Under the pieces are notes generated by a model that made no database searches, was not told the DNA's origin, and saw only the letters and a list, made by a program, of their open reading frames with translations. 64,000 bases of DNA, taken from contig NC_134646.1 in NCBI RefSeq assembly GCF_030463565.1, positions 40,059,240 to 40,123,239 of the forward strand, given 5' to 3'. Below, piece after piece: positions 11,901 through 26,000 of this stretch. The position numbers and the translations under genes were made by a program. Numbering within the stretch: the stretch's first letter is position 1; the number at the start of each line of letters is the position of its first letter. This stretch comes from Pelecanus crispus. Its lineage: Eukaryota > Chordata > Aves > Pelecaniformes > Pelecanidae.

Positions 11901-14900
11901 GAAGCAACTAGGGTAAAAAGCACACGTAGGTCTTCCAAGAGAGTTACTTTGTAAAAGTCTTTAAATGCCCTTGAAACAAAAAGTAAAAGGCATCAGTGCA
12001 AAAGAGACCAAATGATATGAGCCTCTGTGAAACTAGTCACTCCAAGTATCTTGTAGCAATGCTGTCCTTTTCATCTTTTAATAAGTAGAATTCTCTCATT
12101 CTCCACTTCATTCCTGTAAAGATATTTATTGTTGTAATCTTTGAGATGATTTGCAATGTTAGTCGTTTCATGCACTGCATGACCAGTGACAGCAAAACAT
12201 GATTATAAATATTCAAAACTAAACTGAATCCTCACTGAGAGATGTGTTTTCAGATGTGCTGTAATTGCCATTCACATCCAACCCAGGTACGTAAAGCCTG
12301 GCTTCATAGCGCCTTCTTCAAATCTGCTTCCTCTTTTGCTTCCACCATGCTCTCCATGTCCAAATAATAAACATAAAACCAAGGCCCAGAGAAGTGAAAT
12401 GACCTGAAATTAGGATCATAGGCAGAGCTGGGAACAGACTCTAGGTCTATGACTGCTTTGTTAGTGCTTAACCTCAGGGTGTGGACATCCTGCTGGTCAG
12501 CTCAACTTCAGCGTTTCTTCCACTTCTGGAAAGGGGTGAATCATAGCCGGTATGTCACAGTAGAGTGAAGCCACTCATCTTTGAAAACTCACATGCCTTT
12601 GTCACCTAGCTGGGTTTCCAAAACCAATAAAATACTGGGTCTGATATCCTGATGGGGAAGAGCTTGAGGCAATGAGTAAACTGCAATAAGAGGAGGAGGC
12701 TAGCAATTTATCATGCCCAAAGTGATGGGAGGCTCTTTTTGAACTATCATTAGATAACCTTAAATGTGCATAGAAAATACAATCTTACCTTTTGAACCTG
12801 AAAACATAGTCCATCAAGTAGAAGGCAGTGTCTCTGCAAATCTGTCAGGAATATATGGCAGTAAATTTTTCTCTGCTGTTCTGCCCCGTGCTTATCTTTT
12901 CTGAAGCACCAAGTTCTTAAAAAGACCAAGTGCATTGTTAAACAGTTCAGCCTGTATCACAGGTTTCACTTGGACTTATTTTTGTACACATTAGCAAAAC
13001 CTGAAATGTGTGGAAAAAAAAAAAAAATATAGCAATTCCAGTATTCTTCTGTGCCCAAGCTTGATTAAAGCTCAAGTTGGCAAAGCAGAGCATGTTTGAT
13101 AGTGTTTTGTCCTACTGAGACTACTTTTGATTTCAGACGTAATGGTTTCAGCCTGATTTTCCAGGGATGAGCTTTTCCTCTTTATTTACAGCTGTAAAAT
13201 TTGATTCTGTAACTACTCAATGTTTATAGATAGGAGGTTACAACATTTGTTTACTTCATTGCTTTTTTTAAACCTGAGCAGGAAGGATAAATACTAGGCA
13301 TAATCACAAATTCTGCTTACCTAATGCTATGGCAGTGTTGACATGGAAATTGTTCCTAAAAGAAGTAAAGAGTATTACTTACATCAAAGACATTACTGCT
13401 GCAACATTACTGTTAAGGTATTCCAAACAATCTCTAGGCAAAGCCTTTTGAAGCCCAATGGCATAGTAAAGATGCCAAGTACATATTCCCAAGTACATAT
13501 TCATGGAAAGAAGCATTTTGGAATCATAGAATCATAGAATGCTTTGGGTTGGAAGGGACCTTCAGAGCTCATCTAGCCCAACCCCCCTGCAGTGAGCAGG
13601 GACAGCTTTAACTGGATCAGGTTGCTCACAGCCCCAGCCAACCTGACCTTGAATGTTGCCAGGGATGGGGCCTGCACCACCTCTCTGGGCAACCTGTTCC
13701 AGTGCTTCACCACCCTCATTGGAAAAAATATCTTTCTTATGTCTAGTCTAAATCTATTCTTCTTTAGTTTAAATCCATTATTCTTTGTCCTGTCACAACA
13801 GGCCTTGCTAAAAAGATTGTCCCCATCTTGCCTATAGGCCCCCTTTAAGTACTGAAAGGCCGCAATAAGGTCTCCTCGCAGCCTTCTCTTCTCCAGGCTG
13901 AACAACCCCAACTCTCTCAGCCTGGCCTTGCAGGAGAGGTGCTCCAGCCCTTGGATCATTTTTGTGGCCCTCTTCTGGACCCGCTCCAACAGCTCCATGT
14001 CCTTCTTGTGCTGAGGGCCCCAGAGCCGGACACAGCACTCCAGATGAGGTCTCACCAGAGCAGAGTAGAGGGGTAGAATCACCTCCCTCGACCTGCTGGC
14101 CACGCTGCTTTTGATGCAGCCCAGGATATGGTTGGCTTTCTGGGCTGCAAGCACACAATGTTGGCTCATGTCCAGCTTTTCACCCACCAGCACCCCCAAG
14201 TCCTTCTCCGCAGGGCTGCTCTCAGTCCCTTCATCCCTCAACCTGTATTGATACCAGCCAGGGGTTGCCCCATCCCAGGTGCAGGACCTTGCACTTGGCC
14301 TTGTTGAACCTCATGAGGTTCACACAGGCCCACCTCTCCAGCTTGTCCAGGTTCCTCTGGATGACATCTCATCCTTCTGGCGTGTCAACCGCACCACTCA
14401 GCTTGGTGTTGCCTGCAAACTTGCTGAGGGTGCACTTGATCCCACTGTCTATGTCATTGATGAAGATGTTAAATAGCACCAGTCCCAGTATGGACCCCTG
14501 AGGGACCCCACTTGTCACCAGTCTCCATGTGAACATCGAGCCATTGACCATGACCCTCTGGATGCAACCATCCAGCCAATTCCTTATCCATCGAACAGTC
14601 CACCCATCAAACCCATATCTGTCCAATTTAGAGAGAAGGATGTTGTGGGGGACTGTGTTGAACGCTTTACAGAAATCCAAGTAGATGACATCCATTGCTT
14701 TTCCCTTGTTCACTGATGCAGTCACTCCTTCATAATAAGCCACTAGGTTGTTCAGGCAGGACTTGCCCTTGGTGAATCCATGCTGGCTGTCTCAAATCAC
14801 CTCCCTGTCCTCCATGTGCTTGAGCATATCTTCTAGGAGGATCTGCTCCATGATCTTCCCAGGCACAGAGGTGAGGCTGACAAGTCAATAGTTCCCAGGG

Positions 14901-17900
14901 TCCTCCTTTCTTCCCTTTTTAAAAATAAGCACAACATTCCCCTTTTTCCAGTCACTAGGGACTTCACCTGACTGCCATGACTTTTCAAATATCATGGAGA
15001 GAGGCTTGGCAACTACATCAGCCAATTCCTTCAGGACTCTGGGATGCATCTCGTCAGGTCCCATAGACTTGTGTACATTGAGGTTCCTCAGGTGGTCTCG
15101 AACCTGATCTTCCCTTACTGTGGGAGGGGCTTTACCCCCCTGGTCCCCATCTTTTGGTTCATCAATTCAGGAGGGGTGAGGAGAGAGGTTGCCGGTGAAG
15201 ACCGAGGCAAAGAAGTTGAGTACCTCAGCCTTTTCCTCGTCCGTTGATACAAGTTTGCCTTTCTTGTTCATCGGGGGGGTACGCTTTTTTTAACCTTCCT
15301 TTTCTGGTTGATATACCTGTAGAAGTCCTTCTTGTTATTCTTTATGTCCCTTGCCAAATTCAGCTCCATCCTCGCCTTGGCCTTCCTGACCTCCTCCCTA
15401 CATAACCGGGCCGTTTTCCTGTATTCCCCCGAGGACACCTGTCCCTGCTTCCACTGCCTGTGCAGTTCCCTCTTACTCTTTAGTTTGACCAGCAGGTCTC
15501 GACTCAGCCATGCTGGTCTCTTCCCTTCCTTGCCTGATTTCTTACACTTGGGGACTGAGAGCTCTTGCACTCTGTGGAAGGTGTCCTTAAAGATCTGCCA
15601 ACTCTGTTCTGTTCCCCTGTCCCTGAGGACAGTCTCCCAGGGGGTCCTTCTGACTAACTCCTTGAAGAGCTGGAAGTTTGCTTTCCTGAAATTTAGGGTC
15701 CTGACTGTACTCCTCGCTTTTCCCATGTCCCTCAGGAGCGTGAACTCCACCAACGCGTGATCACTGCAGCCCAAGCTGCCTCCAGTCTTGACATCACCGA
15801 TGAGCTCAGTTGCATTGGAATCTCTGCTTTGACAGTGAAGCTTAATGATAAGCAAAAAAAAATTAAAACTAACAACAGTTGATTAATGCAAAACAAAAAT
15901 AACAGAACAGTGTTTGTGATGTAGCTTTTCACTGAGTCCATGTGTGTTTTTATTATCTTAAAGTGCATGTTTGTTTAGATGAACAAATTCTAACAGATGT
16001 GACAAATTGCAAAAACATATGAAAAGTTATAACATAAATGTACTCTACAAATTTGGACAGACTTACAAGTAACATTGCCAGTAATCATCTATGGGATTTT
16101 TTTTTTTTTCCAAAATACCAACTCTCTGAGTAGCTTTAGACAAAAAAAAATCCTTAATCTGCTCCCTAATTAAGTACTGACACTTTAAATCTTACACATA
16201 AGCACTTTATATATTCTTTTTTAAAGTTCTGTGATATGCCATCTACTTAGAGGGCTGAATGAGCAAACTTTTGTCCTAGATAAGGGTCAGCTTTCTCTGA
16301 ATAAAATTTTCCTGCTATTACATGCAGTGATAAAAGTGTAATGTTATCAGTCTAACAACTTCTGTGTAATTATCTCTTATAGATACAGCACTGGGTCATT
16401 TATCATTTTGTAGTTGTATCATGCTAATCACAAAGTGCTGCAAAAATTCTCAATACAGTTAAATTTTAAATCACTGAGAGACTGAATAGTTGTTTTTCCT
16501 GTGTGATCTTCTAAGATCTTTGTTGCAATTGACCCTAATATTCCAGTCTTTCTGCTGGATAGTCAGCATGGTTTGTTCATCGTAACTGTAAATTAGCTGT
16601 GATGTTAATATGGTGCCAACTCTTGGGGAGAAGCCTCCCAGTAAATTGCAGTGTAGCTTACCTCAGGTTTCTTCTTCCAAAACCACCCATCAGCTCTTGA
16701 ATTTGAGTTGGAACAAAGTTGTAAATGGAGAAACATAACAGCATAATCAGATCTCGGAAGATACTGAGATTTTCTCCTTTCAGGGGAAACTCTGGACTTT
16801 ACATCCTACCTGGCCAGTTTGAAAACATATTTTATGATATGTCTTGAAGTCTAAGATTAAGCCCTACTGCTTTGTCTCTGATATATTTAGCACTATGTCT
16901 CAGCATCCTGTAGTTACAGGTTCTGAAAATCCCTTGGATGTAAAATACAGGTGCACTCATTTCTTTATAAATAGTCCTGCTTTCAGATTTAAAAGTTTTT
17001 CCTAACTTCCATTAGGGTTTGATAGTACCCAAACATGCAGTCAAAATCTATGTAGTTATTGGATTTATGATGTTCTGTTCTAATTTAAAATGCAAACAAT
17101 AAGACCAATATAAAATCTTCAGTCACACCACCTGAGCTTTTGACCACAACATGTCTTATGAAGCAAGGCTGAGCCTGCTGAGAACTGACCTGGTCTGACT
17201 CCACTAAAATCAATGGAAAGGCTCCCACTGTCTTCAGTGAGCAAAGAATCATAACTTACCTAAATTAGGAAACTAATGAAAAGCTCAGATGTTTCAAAAA
17301 AACCAATGTTTGTGATTCATGTGCTAACCTTCCTAAACAGTACTGGGTAAGAATGTTTGGAAGCACTGTGCTAGCAGGGATTTTTTTTTTTTCTTTTTTT
17401 TTTTCTCTAGAAGAGATGAAGAAATCTAGGTTGTGATCTCCTGCAACTTGTCACAGAAAGAGCAGATATAAAATGCAGTATCTTCCCATGCAGTCTGTAA
17501 TATATAACTATCTATCTCATAAATAAATACCTTAATTTTTCTTTTCCTAAACTTAATTGGGAATTGAGTAGATATGGTTCATGCTTTGTTTAAAATTAGG
17601 GTTACTGTCATTTCACACTACTGAATAGTTTTTATGCTCCATCTCAGAACTGGTTGTTGAAATATGTTCTTCATTTATTACCAGTCAGTCTCTAGAGGAA
17701 ATGTTATGTGCAAGTAACACAGGTATAAGTTGTATTTAGAATAAAAACTCTTTTAGCATAAAGATTGTTAAGAATGCCAACACTTCAGAATTCTTATTCA
17801 TTTCAAAATTAAAAATCATGTGCATTGGGCCTAATCACTTGCATCTCTGTAGACTGGATTGTTGCACTGTGAACGGGGCATTAAAAAAATTGACTACTAT

Positions 17901-20900
17901 TACGTATTTGACTACCACTCTACTTACTAGCAATAATAAAAGGGGAAAGGAAAGAACACCGCACTAGGGTGTTTCATTTTATCTTTTTTCACAAGCAGGG
18001 TCTTTAATTATGTAGTAGTTAATGGAACAAAGTAGCCTGAGCTATTTTGAGAGCACAAGTTTCCTCAGTGTTTAGCAATTTGGCTTCTGGACAATTTTGC
18101 TGATAGTTCTGCAAAACTGTTTTTTTGGCAGTTAAGCAATGGTTGTAGTGTGTCTGCATTTGTTTTTTAATCACAGTGTCATAGCCACATTTTTCCAGTC
18201 CAGTGAAGCAAGAACAGGCATGCAGATTTAATTTAAGATGTTTCTGACTCTCTGGAGGAGTTCTTCACCGGCTAAATGCATTTACCATTGTGTTCCTCCC
18301 AGGCCAAAGAGGTCTCCAAACAAAAGGCAGCATTCAGCTCCCCAGATGTAAAGTTCACTTATAGGTGTTCATTAAGCTCTGTCTAGCTCATAGGCTGGAA
18401 ATCAGAGACAGAGATTTCCGAAAGAACTGGGGCAAGGAGCGGCTGTTTGAAGTCTTGCACCTATTTACTTCCAAAAGCACAGGACGCATCTGTTACTGTG
18501 TGCCACACAGTCATCGGGAGAATGGCTTGCCTTATTTAATAAGTTATAACATACTACCTCTTTTTTAAAAGGGCCTATAAAATTCAACAGGATGAAAGTA
18601 ATAACAATCTATATAGATGTCATGCTGGTTTCATAAGTGTTTCTTCGAAGGTCTATAAACTTACAGAGAATTGTTGCAGTTCTGTAGTTTCATTAAATCA
18701 TCTTCTAGATTTCCGTAGCAGAAATCTAAATTTCTATGAGATGTTTCAAAACACCTATACAAAAGATATATGTTTTAATACTACAGGTTTGCTCATAAGG
18801 GATGAGACATTTCAGAGGGTCTGAGTTTCCCATTTTCGCCTCAGCACATTGCAGAAGAGCTTAATGAATTTATATTTCAAATTAATACTAATAACGAATA
18901 ATGTTATGGTTGGTCTCATCTTTTCTTGGCATGGCATTTTTTTCCATCATACTTAAAATGTGAGATTTAAATGTATGAGAAAACATTCACTTTTGAGCCC
19001 TAGATTGTAATTTCTATTTATGAAGCAAAAAGAAAACACTTGGAAGTCAGCAGCATGTTCAAAATGTAGCAAATACTTGACAAAAGATCAGGTTGTCAAG
19101 CTTCATATGGAAATTTTTCGTATATGGCCAAATTTTATTCTCACTGTCATTGCCATTCATCCACAGTATATGGCACTGAAATAACCAGGTTTACACTGAT
19201 GTGCAAATATCAGCAAATTGAATAGCTTTGCTGGAGTTCTGGAGGCTTTTAATCAATTTTGTTATTGAGATCTTTAAATATTGTTCATAACTAAGAGGAA
19301 CTTCTACATTTCACTAGACTTTTGTCTCTTCTGGTCTCCACTGTAATGGCTTACTGCTAGGGGAACTTTAAAGCAACTCACGTTTCTATCAATGTATTCA
19401 TGCTATTAGCTTATTTTAATTTATTCTGTCACATCTATTTAAAAAATTGTAAATATTTTGAGAAAAACAGAATAGAAAATCGGATTAATCTATTTAGATT
19501 AAAAGTATTGTTATATAAGCTGGAAAACTCCCCTATGCAAGTGTTTCACAGGAATAAAGCTGCGATATTGAGAAGGCATTTATCTTTTGGAAATTTGAGC
19601 CTGCCTATTTTCTTAAAAGTTGCACTGGATTAATTAAGTTGTTTTAAAATGAAGACTAAACTTGTGTAAGCATGTAACCTAGCTCACCCAAAGAAGTGTA
19701 AACCTTATTTGAATTGATTTAATTCCTGTCTGTTTTTTTGTGATTGCATTGACACATATAAATAGGCAAGCTACATTTAAAGCAATCAACAGGTACAGGA
19801 CGTGGTCGATGTGCAGTGACACACAGTTTGGTGTGGGATAAATTGCCTTTGCCTTGACTGGTAGGTGTCCAGTTTATAGGTTCTTCATTTTTTCCGCTTG
19901 GGTATCTAAACCGGGGCTGTGAAATTCAGTCCCAGAGTCAAATGCTCCAGGCATTGCAGCACTCCTCTTTGTAAAATCTCAGTGTGGTTTTGGTCTTACT
20001 GTAAGTTATTAGGCTGTATCGGTATGCCCCAAAACTGTGGAAAAGGGTAATTATATTCCTTCATCTGTAAACATTTTAAAAGGAATTGCTTCTTGTCTGG
20101 AGGATACAGGTTTTCCTTGTTGTACTGAAAGATATCTCTGTGAAAAGCCTGAAGTAATTTCTTACAGCAAGAGAAAGTGTATTTGAACAACTGGCAGAAA
20201 GAAATATGTCCATGGGTTATGACCACCAACAGCAAAGGCGAAATCAAAGGGTGGCACAGTGTCTCTTTAGAGTGCTTATGCATTTGACTGATAGCATTTC
20301 TCTGCATAATAACCCGTGAAGACATGGCCAAGAGAAGGGGAAACTCATATAGATAACTCCCTTTTCATAAGCTCTAACCTAAATAAGAGATGTATGTTTA
20401 ATTGAGTAAAGCTGATATTTTCTTGGATCTGTCACTGAACAGATTATTCAAATCTGTAGTTTGTCAGGATTAACAGACTCTTTCTCATTCTCTTTCCCAT
20501 CAGAAATGGTAATTGACAACTTTTAGCAAGGAACAGTATATTAATCAGTAGTCAGATAAGTCCCATTTACAATTACTTATTTCGCTTATCCCATGTAGGG
20601 GAAGATTTGCTGATGCCTTGTTTTCTCAGATCTCATTTTTACAGAAGTGCAGCCAACAGAATCTATTTTAGAACTGGCTCAGGAAAAAATAATTTCTCGT
20701 CCAAGCTGTACTCCCCCAAATGACAGATTTGGGATTTCGAGACCAGTACTATTACCAGTCATTTTTTAAAGTGTTTAGAGAACCTCATCTCGACAGAGGC
20801 AAACAGGTCACAAACCTACCATATAAACTCTAAACGATCACAAAGTGATTTACAGTTCTGGCATTGAGTGCTTCAATGAACGGTTGTACTAAATATAGTT

Positions 20901-23061
20901 ATTTGCACAATACATTCTTCTGGGATTTGACAAAACAGTTTGTATAAAATAAAGACTGTCCCAGGCTTGGGCACAAAATTTGGCCCAAAGCAAACATTTC
21001 AGAAGGTCAGAAAACTTTGAATAACTTGTTTTGTTATATTCAGATATGCCTTTGTATTTCTAGTAGAAGGCAGGAAAATCAATGCCATGAGAAAAGCCTG
21101 TTATTTCAAATGAACTGACCAGAGACTCCAGACAACTGGAATGCTTCCAGTATAAAATAATCCATCTTCTCCCTTCTTTGTGCTTTTTTTTTTCCCCTTT
21201 TCTTTTATGGCCATGCAAAAATACACAGCTGCCTCTCAACTGCCTTCAAAAAGCTGGTGAACTTTCCCTTCGTAGTGAACTGCTCCCTCATTTCCATTAG
21301 TGTAGGAGGCACTGCTCATGCTTTTTCTCTGCAGATGTGAACTGCAGTCATGGTCACCTTCTGTACACGCTTTGTCACATGGCAAAGCACTTTAAAAATA
21401 TTAAAAGGTGGAATAAAATCTCATCTATCCACTCTTCGGTGTCAGAAGCAGGGAAATGCAGAAAAATTATACTTTATATGTTCATTGGCTTACAGGAGGA
21501 TTAGAATTTATGACTTTTAACTATATATTCAGAATCTGCAGATAAGTGGGTAGTTGTCCAAAACTTTCTGTGAATGTAATTATGAATCAGAAAGTCCAAA
21601 AATATTTTGAGACTGTATTACTGACTGCAAAATATTTATTTGGTATGATTGTATTCCAAGAATAATCTCATTTTTAATACATCTTTACAAATTTCTGTTT
21701 AAAAACCCTTGATGAAAGTTTCCTTTCTTCTTTAATCTCACCTCCTCTGCATACATTGTATTGCTGCTGTTTTTTTCAAGTCCCATTTGCCGGGTCCAGT
21801 CTTGCAAATGAAAGTCAGTGGATGTGCTCCAGTTAAATTCAGAAATAGTGATGGGGGAAACCTCATTACAGCCCTAACTACAGGGCAGTAGGTTTATAAG
21901 GTACTCACCGCTTGGCAAAGGATCTGTTCTCGTCACTTCATCAATTACGGATTCCAAGTCGCAGTTTTGTGAGCTGGTCCTAAAACTGAACTTTTGCTGA
22001 GCATTTAAAACAAGCAGGAGCAATATTTCTGCAGGTTTGCCAACACCTTTCATTTTGTCCAAACTGCATTAGGCTGCTTCTGAGTATCAACTTAATAATC
22101 TAATCTGGCAAAACTGCTAATGGCTCAGAGCGTACAAGGTGTTCTCGAGGAAGTTAGTAAAATGTGCTTAAATGCCTTCTCTGGGTGGGAAGCTGGCATT
22201 CTTGCAGGGCATAAGCTAATTCACATTAATTTTTGAATGAAGAAAGTACTTTTTAAGTCTGTCTTTTCTCTTAAGGGAGAAATTCCTGAAGACAGGGATT
22301 TTGGGTTTCTTTGAAACTTTCATCATTTCAATTTTTGCATAACAAACAAGTAACTAGATAGAAGACAGTTTGCCTGAAGTTACTTAATCTTTCATATTAT
22401 CTGTTAATCAGCATCTATAGTACATCTTTTCAGCTTAGGCAGCGAAGAGGCAGACAGCTCTCAGAGCAGCCCCATCTGCTGACGCCCCGTGGGCAGGCTT
22501 CAGGAGATGCTGTCAAGGTCGTTCCCCCACCTAGCTGAGAAAACAGCTGAGTTGTAATGGGACATGAAAAAGGAGATGCCATTTCAGAATGAGAAAACTT
22601 GCAAAGAAGTAAATACATTTTATTTCTCATTGCCTATTTTGAAGCCAATAGATATAGTAGTAATGCTGCCTTGAATATGGAAGTTTATACAGAAATGTCC
22701 ATGAAGAATGGTATTTAAGTATAACTAAACTATTGCCGTGTGAAAGGGGCAGGGGGAAGACTGTTGTTAGCATATCATAAAAGTGAAACTAAGACTGTAA
22801 TGACTAGCAAAGCAGAGCCATCCTCAGAGTTCTCATATAAATGTTGTTTGACAGTAGGTATCATTAACAAGTGATGCTTTCAATTATCACTGATGCTTTG
22901 ACTCACCAGCTAGTGAGTGCCATCCTAAGGAGCATTTCTGCTGCTGGTGCGTATTCATTACATGAGATGCTTTAAACTAAAAGGATGTGGGTGTTGTCAA
23001 AGCTGAAGAGGGGTCAGACTCAAATTAATAAAACTAAAATTGGATCACAGTTTTTAAAGGT

Positions 23062-23094
<33 letters not shown>

Positions 23095-26000
23095 TGGTGT
23101 GTAGTCATGCCCTGTTTTGGAAGTGGTTACTCAATCAGTTAATTTACAGATGTCAGATATACAACATACTTCCAGGAAACATGTCTGTAGTTATTTCTAG
23201 CACCGCTGTGTCTGGAAATCCCTGTTTATGTGAAGGAACTGAAAGATCTGCTCTTAAATTTTTGCCTTTATGGCCATAATCCACTCTGTTCCGGCACATC
23301 TATGCAGAGTGACCAAACGGGTAACATGGAATAATGATTTGTTTAAGAAGATGCATAATAAGCTTAAATTAAAACATACTGACTTGAATATGTTACACCA
23401 CAGCACCCATTCTCTTGAAAAGCAGTGTTCATTTGGCCTTCATCTAGATTTTCAGGAAAGAAATTATAGGCTGTGATAGTGTGAGACAGCTCTCTGAAAG
23501 AAGTAGTTGGAGTTGTAGTAACCACTTGAGCTTTCCTGGAGAAAGTGACAAACCCACATGTTTTAAGGAGGTAGAAAAATATGGTTGCCTCTTGGTTTTA
23601 AACTTCTATGCAAACAAAAAGTTTGAAGTGAAAGATTATACTTTTTTTGGTGCAACTGTTGCAGAAAATGTTGTTGTTGAAGGTACAATAAGCTGTTCCT
23701 ACTGTGCAGCTCATAATCTCCATACATACCCGTGATTAAGCAGCTGTATAAAGATAAGGTCACCTAATGGTCTATGAAATGTTCTGGAAAAATCACGTTG
23801 AGATAAAAATTGAGGCAAAAAAATTGATGCAACTAAATTTCTGTTCTAATGTGTCTTCCATTTGTGTTTTTTTATTAGAAGACAACAATGGATGGTCTCT
23901 GCAATTTGATAAACATACAAAGGACAAATACAATAAACTGAAATCTCTGTATGCATTTCCGACAAAGACACCTGAGTGCTGTAAGTAATTACAGATATTA
24001 TTTGTGTGATTATTACTGATGATTCCTAGAAGGAAATACATAGCAAATATGTTTATCAGAAAGAGAAATATAGTGCAGTTTAATTTACAGTGAACCAGAA
24101 TTAATGTCTCAGATGAACAAACACATTGAAGCTAATTTCAATTCCATTACAAGTGATTCATTTTTTGTAAGAGAAGTGTCAGACGTATGCCAATTAGGAA
24201 GGCAATATAAACATATATCTGAATATATTAATACGGCTAGAAAGACCATGTAACACATCTTTCTGAGTGAAATGAAGGCAACATTCATCCAAATTCACTT
24301 CATACATAAAATGATTCTTGCAAACCCTCTCCACTTCTGCAAGCATTCGCCCCTTTGTACAGGTTTTCTGACTCTGCTGTCTACTGTGAACATTAACTTA
24401 AAGCACAGAGGTGGGCAAGGGGGAAGGGAGCAAAGACTTTCTGACCCATTTTCATCCCATTTTCACCTGGACAGAATTGTGCTCATTCTAGTAAATACAA
24501 AAGGACTGAATAATTTTAAAAAAAGCCACAAAAAAAATCTGAAAAACTGATACCATGCCAAATTCCTGTATATCAAGCCTAAAGCTCAAGAGCTTTTACA
24601 AGCTCTTTCACAGAGGTCAGGAGGTAACATAATTTTTTGTGTCCCTTTATTGTTAGCGTCTTCCCAGGTCTAAATCAATTACGTAAAAATGTGTGCCTTA
24701 ATTTCTGTTTAACACAGCCTAGTATGTCTGTCTTCATGCTCACTGTTCTTTTACACCATATTTCTTTCCTCCCCATCCCACCACACCACCCGTCTAATGT
24801 GCTACAACCACGTTCTTGTTTCCACGCAGTGGCTGGTGCTGTGCCAGCAGAGTGTAACTGCCAAGGGCTGGAGATCTTCTGTGATGATGCCAAATTGCGT
24901 GCTGTCCCGTCAGTCTCTTCAAACATAACCATAATGTAAGTAGCGCAGAAAAGTAGTCTCTTGCTCTGTTCAGGCTTGACTATCAATCCTACCACCTTTT
25001 CACAACTATAGCCTTATAATTACGACTGGTTGGCTCAGCTGGTGCTTGTGAAAGCGTAGTGTCTCTCTGTTGACAAGACCTTTAATGTATTAAGTACAGG
25101 TTTTCCCTGCATAAGAGGAGAGAAAAGGCACTAAAAAACTCTGTGTGATCATTTCATATTTGAAACAGTGACTTGAGCTAGCAACAGTTTCAGGAAACCT
25201 AAAGAAACCTTCAAAAGAAATCTTTCTTTTTAAGACACAATGCTTAGGACCTTTCTATTGTTCTATGATCCTGCCAATATTCCTAGTCTATATTCCTGCC
25301 AATGAAGTCAATAACCTTGAACTCAGTGGAACTACCTGCCTGAGCAAATCTTCTTAGTTCTCATTTGATGTCTCTGAATACACCGTTATTTAAAAGGGTT
25401 TAACCTGGGTTGGGTCGTCATACAGATACGTATGTGTAAGCCAAACTTTTTGAAGAGATGAGGGCATGGTTGATATTGCTCTTAGTTTGCACATTACTGT
25501 TTGAAAGGCCGTTTTCTGCGTGGTGAGCAGAGGGCAGCATCACGTGTCCTTACCCGAGGATCTTGCCGGTAGAGCAGCGGTCCAGACCTTTCTGTTCAGT
25601 ACCAGTTTGTGCTCACGTGTGGCTGAGGGTCTCCTTGTTGGGTCTGTGTTCGACACAGTACCGCAGTACTTCATAATGAAGATTGATGCAGAATGTCAAT
25701 TATATATTTAAACTGGCAGTCAGCTCAGGGTCAACAAAGACTTCAAAAATAATGGCTCAGTTCTAGCTTTAGAAAAAGCAGCGTCAGTTCAGCTGGCTTT
25801 CAGGATGGACTTTCTTCTAATCCAACCATGCCCTGAATGATTTCTGTTCTTGTCAGGACACTTGAGTGGGTGCCCAGTGGAGATGGGAGCATAGGGACAC
25901 ATGCACTGGAAATAAGCTCTATATGCATTTGAGGCTTGAAATAAAACTGTGGTTTATTTTATACTCAAATCTTTTAAACTCAGATTTAGCTATTATTTTG

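Noticed and set aside
13573-14241. 222-codon minus-strand open frame as a possible host gene
   Set aside because: It is the C-terminal part of CR1 ORF2 within a truncated LINE whose upstream parts are frame-broken.
24637-24939. 100-codon frame as a separate gene
   Set aside because: Its second half is RXFP1 exon 4 and the first half is intron read through the acceptor.
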